DNA of 64,000 nucleotides from DASWJZ01 sp963720705 (GTDB lineage: Bacteria > Pseudomonadota > Alphaproteobacteria > Rhizobiales > Afifellaceae). Under the pieces are notes generated by a model that saw only the letters and a program-made list of their open reading frames with translations, was not told the origin of the DNA and ran no database searches. The stretch is taken from positions 248,001-312,000 of the forward strand of contig CAVRGJ010000005.1 in assembly GCA_963720705.1 (NCBI GenBank). Reading direction: 5' to 3'. Shown here one piece after another: positions 63,789-64,000 of this stretch. Within the stretch, counting starts at the first letter, position 1, and each line of letters starts with the position of its first letter. The translations under genes were made by a program, and so were the position numbers.

Positions 63789-64000
63789 GTGTTGCAGAAC
63801 ACGGCGAAACACCGCTTGCGAGTAATCCTGGCCCAGCCGCGCGGTTTTTGCGCGGGCGTCGTGCGCGCGATCGATATCGTCGAGCTGGCGCTGCAGAAAT
63901 ACGGCCCACCGATCTACGTGCGCCACGAGATCGTGCACAACCGCCACGTGGTGGAGAACCTGATCGCCAAAGGTGCCCATTTCGTCGAGGAGCTGAGCGA
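63789..64000 (+). CDS. ispH: 4-hydroxy-3-methylbut-2-enyl diphosphate reductase IspH, 5' part (cut by window end)
   Basis: The first 70 codons are visible. After GTG 63789 (AGGGG five bases upstream; a TTG follows at 63792) the protein reads VILAQPRGFCAGVVRAIDIVE, with the first cluster-binding Cys, then YVRHEIVHNRHVVENL with the conserved His, and FVEEL. This is the start of IspH, last step of the MEP isoprenoid pathway. It continues beyond the window. Confidence 0.88.
   Translation, partial: MLQNTAKHRLRVILAQPRGFCAGVVRAIDIVELALQKYGPPIYVRHEIVHNRHVVENLIAKGAHFVEELS

Overview
The window is a GC-rich chromosomal segment, by eye from an alphaproteobacterium and most likely a member of the Hyphomicrobiales (Rhizobiales). 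The reasons are the rhizobial-type glycerol uptake operon (glpR-D-S-T-P-Q-U-V-K), a glutamate-synthase-like trio next to a type III glutamine synthetase, hopanoid genes (hpnN, hpnA), many ABC importers, and compact operons with ATGA overlaps. I see no rRNA, tRNA, CRISPR array, insertion sequence or prophage. The segment is dominated by catabolic importers with their enzymes and regulators.

Layout. 0.2-5.4 kb: N-methylglutamate-synthase-like mgsABC, a type III glutamine synthetase / gamma-glutamylmethylamide synthetase, and a class I amidotransferase-like hydrolase. 5.4-15.3 kb: a GntR-regulated cluster with a HpcH/HpaI aldolase, a D-2-hydroxyacid dehydrogenase, a complete sugar-type ABC importer, a D-apionate-lactonase-like protein split by a frameshift, and an ABM-domain protein. 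15.4-38.5 kb: a large catabolic region with a LacI regulator, an SDR, two RbsBAC-type importers, two cupin paralogues, two amidohydrolases, a creatinase/M24-like protein, a CobW GTPase, two dehydrogenases, 2-oxoacid dehydrogenase E1 alpha, E1 beta and E2, and a formamidase-family protein. Two divergent intergenic regions (around 17.5 and 33.5 kb) carry the same LacI-type operator, which ties the two importer modules together. 38.5-45.6 kb: a LysR regulator, a cytoplasm-facing molybdoenzyme complex most like sulfite dehydrogenase SoeABC, and a Tm-1-like protein. 45.7-55.7 kb: the glycerol operon. 55.7-64 kb: a secreted ankyrin-repeat protein, a DapA-family protein, ispA, hpnN, hpnA, a DUF2141 protein and the start of ispH, an isoprenoid/hopanoid neighbourhood.

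Functionally the organism appears equipped to import sugars, sugar lactones, glycerol and probably a nitrogen-containing cyclic compound, and to oxidise a reduced inorganic or C1 donor through a quinone-linked molybdoenzyme. The most interesting unit is the 17-38 kb region. It has two importer-cupin-amidohydrolase modules arranged around a shared enzymatic core under a common operator, with a metallochaperone-type GTPase beside two amidohydrolases that probably need metal.

Data quality. Five otherwise well-conserved genes are broken by single-base indels: one each in four genes and three in the molybdoenzyme subunit. In every case correcting the indel gives a whole number of codons and a family-typical protein. 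Six of the seven are +1. I read these as likely assembly or sequencing errors, although real decay cannot be excluded from the sequence alone.
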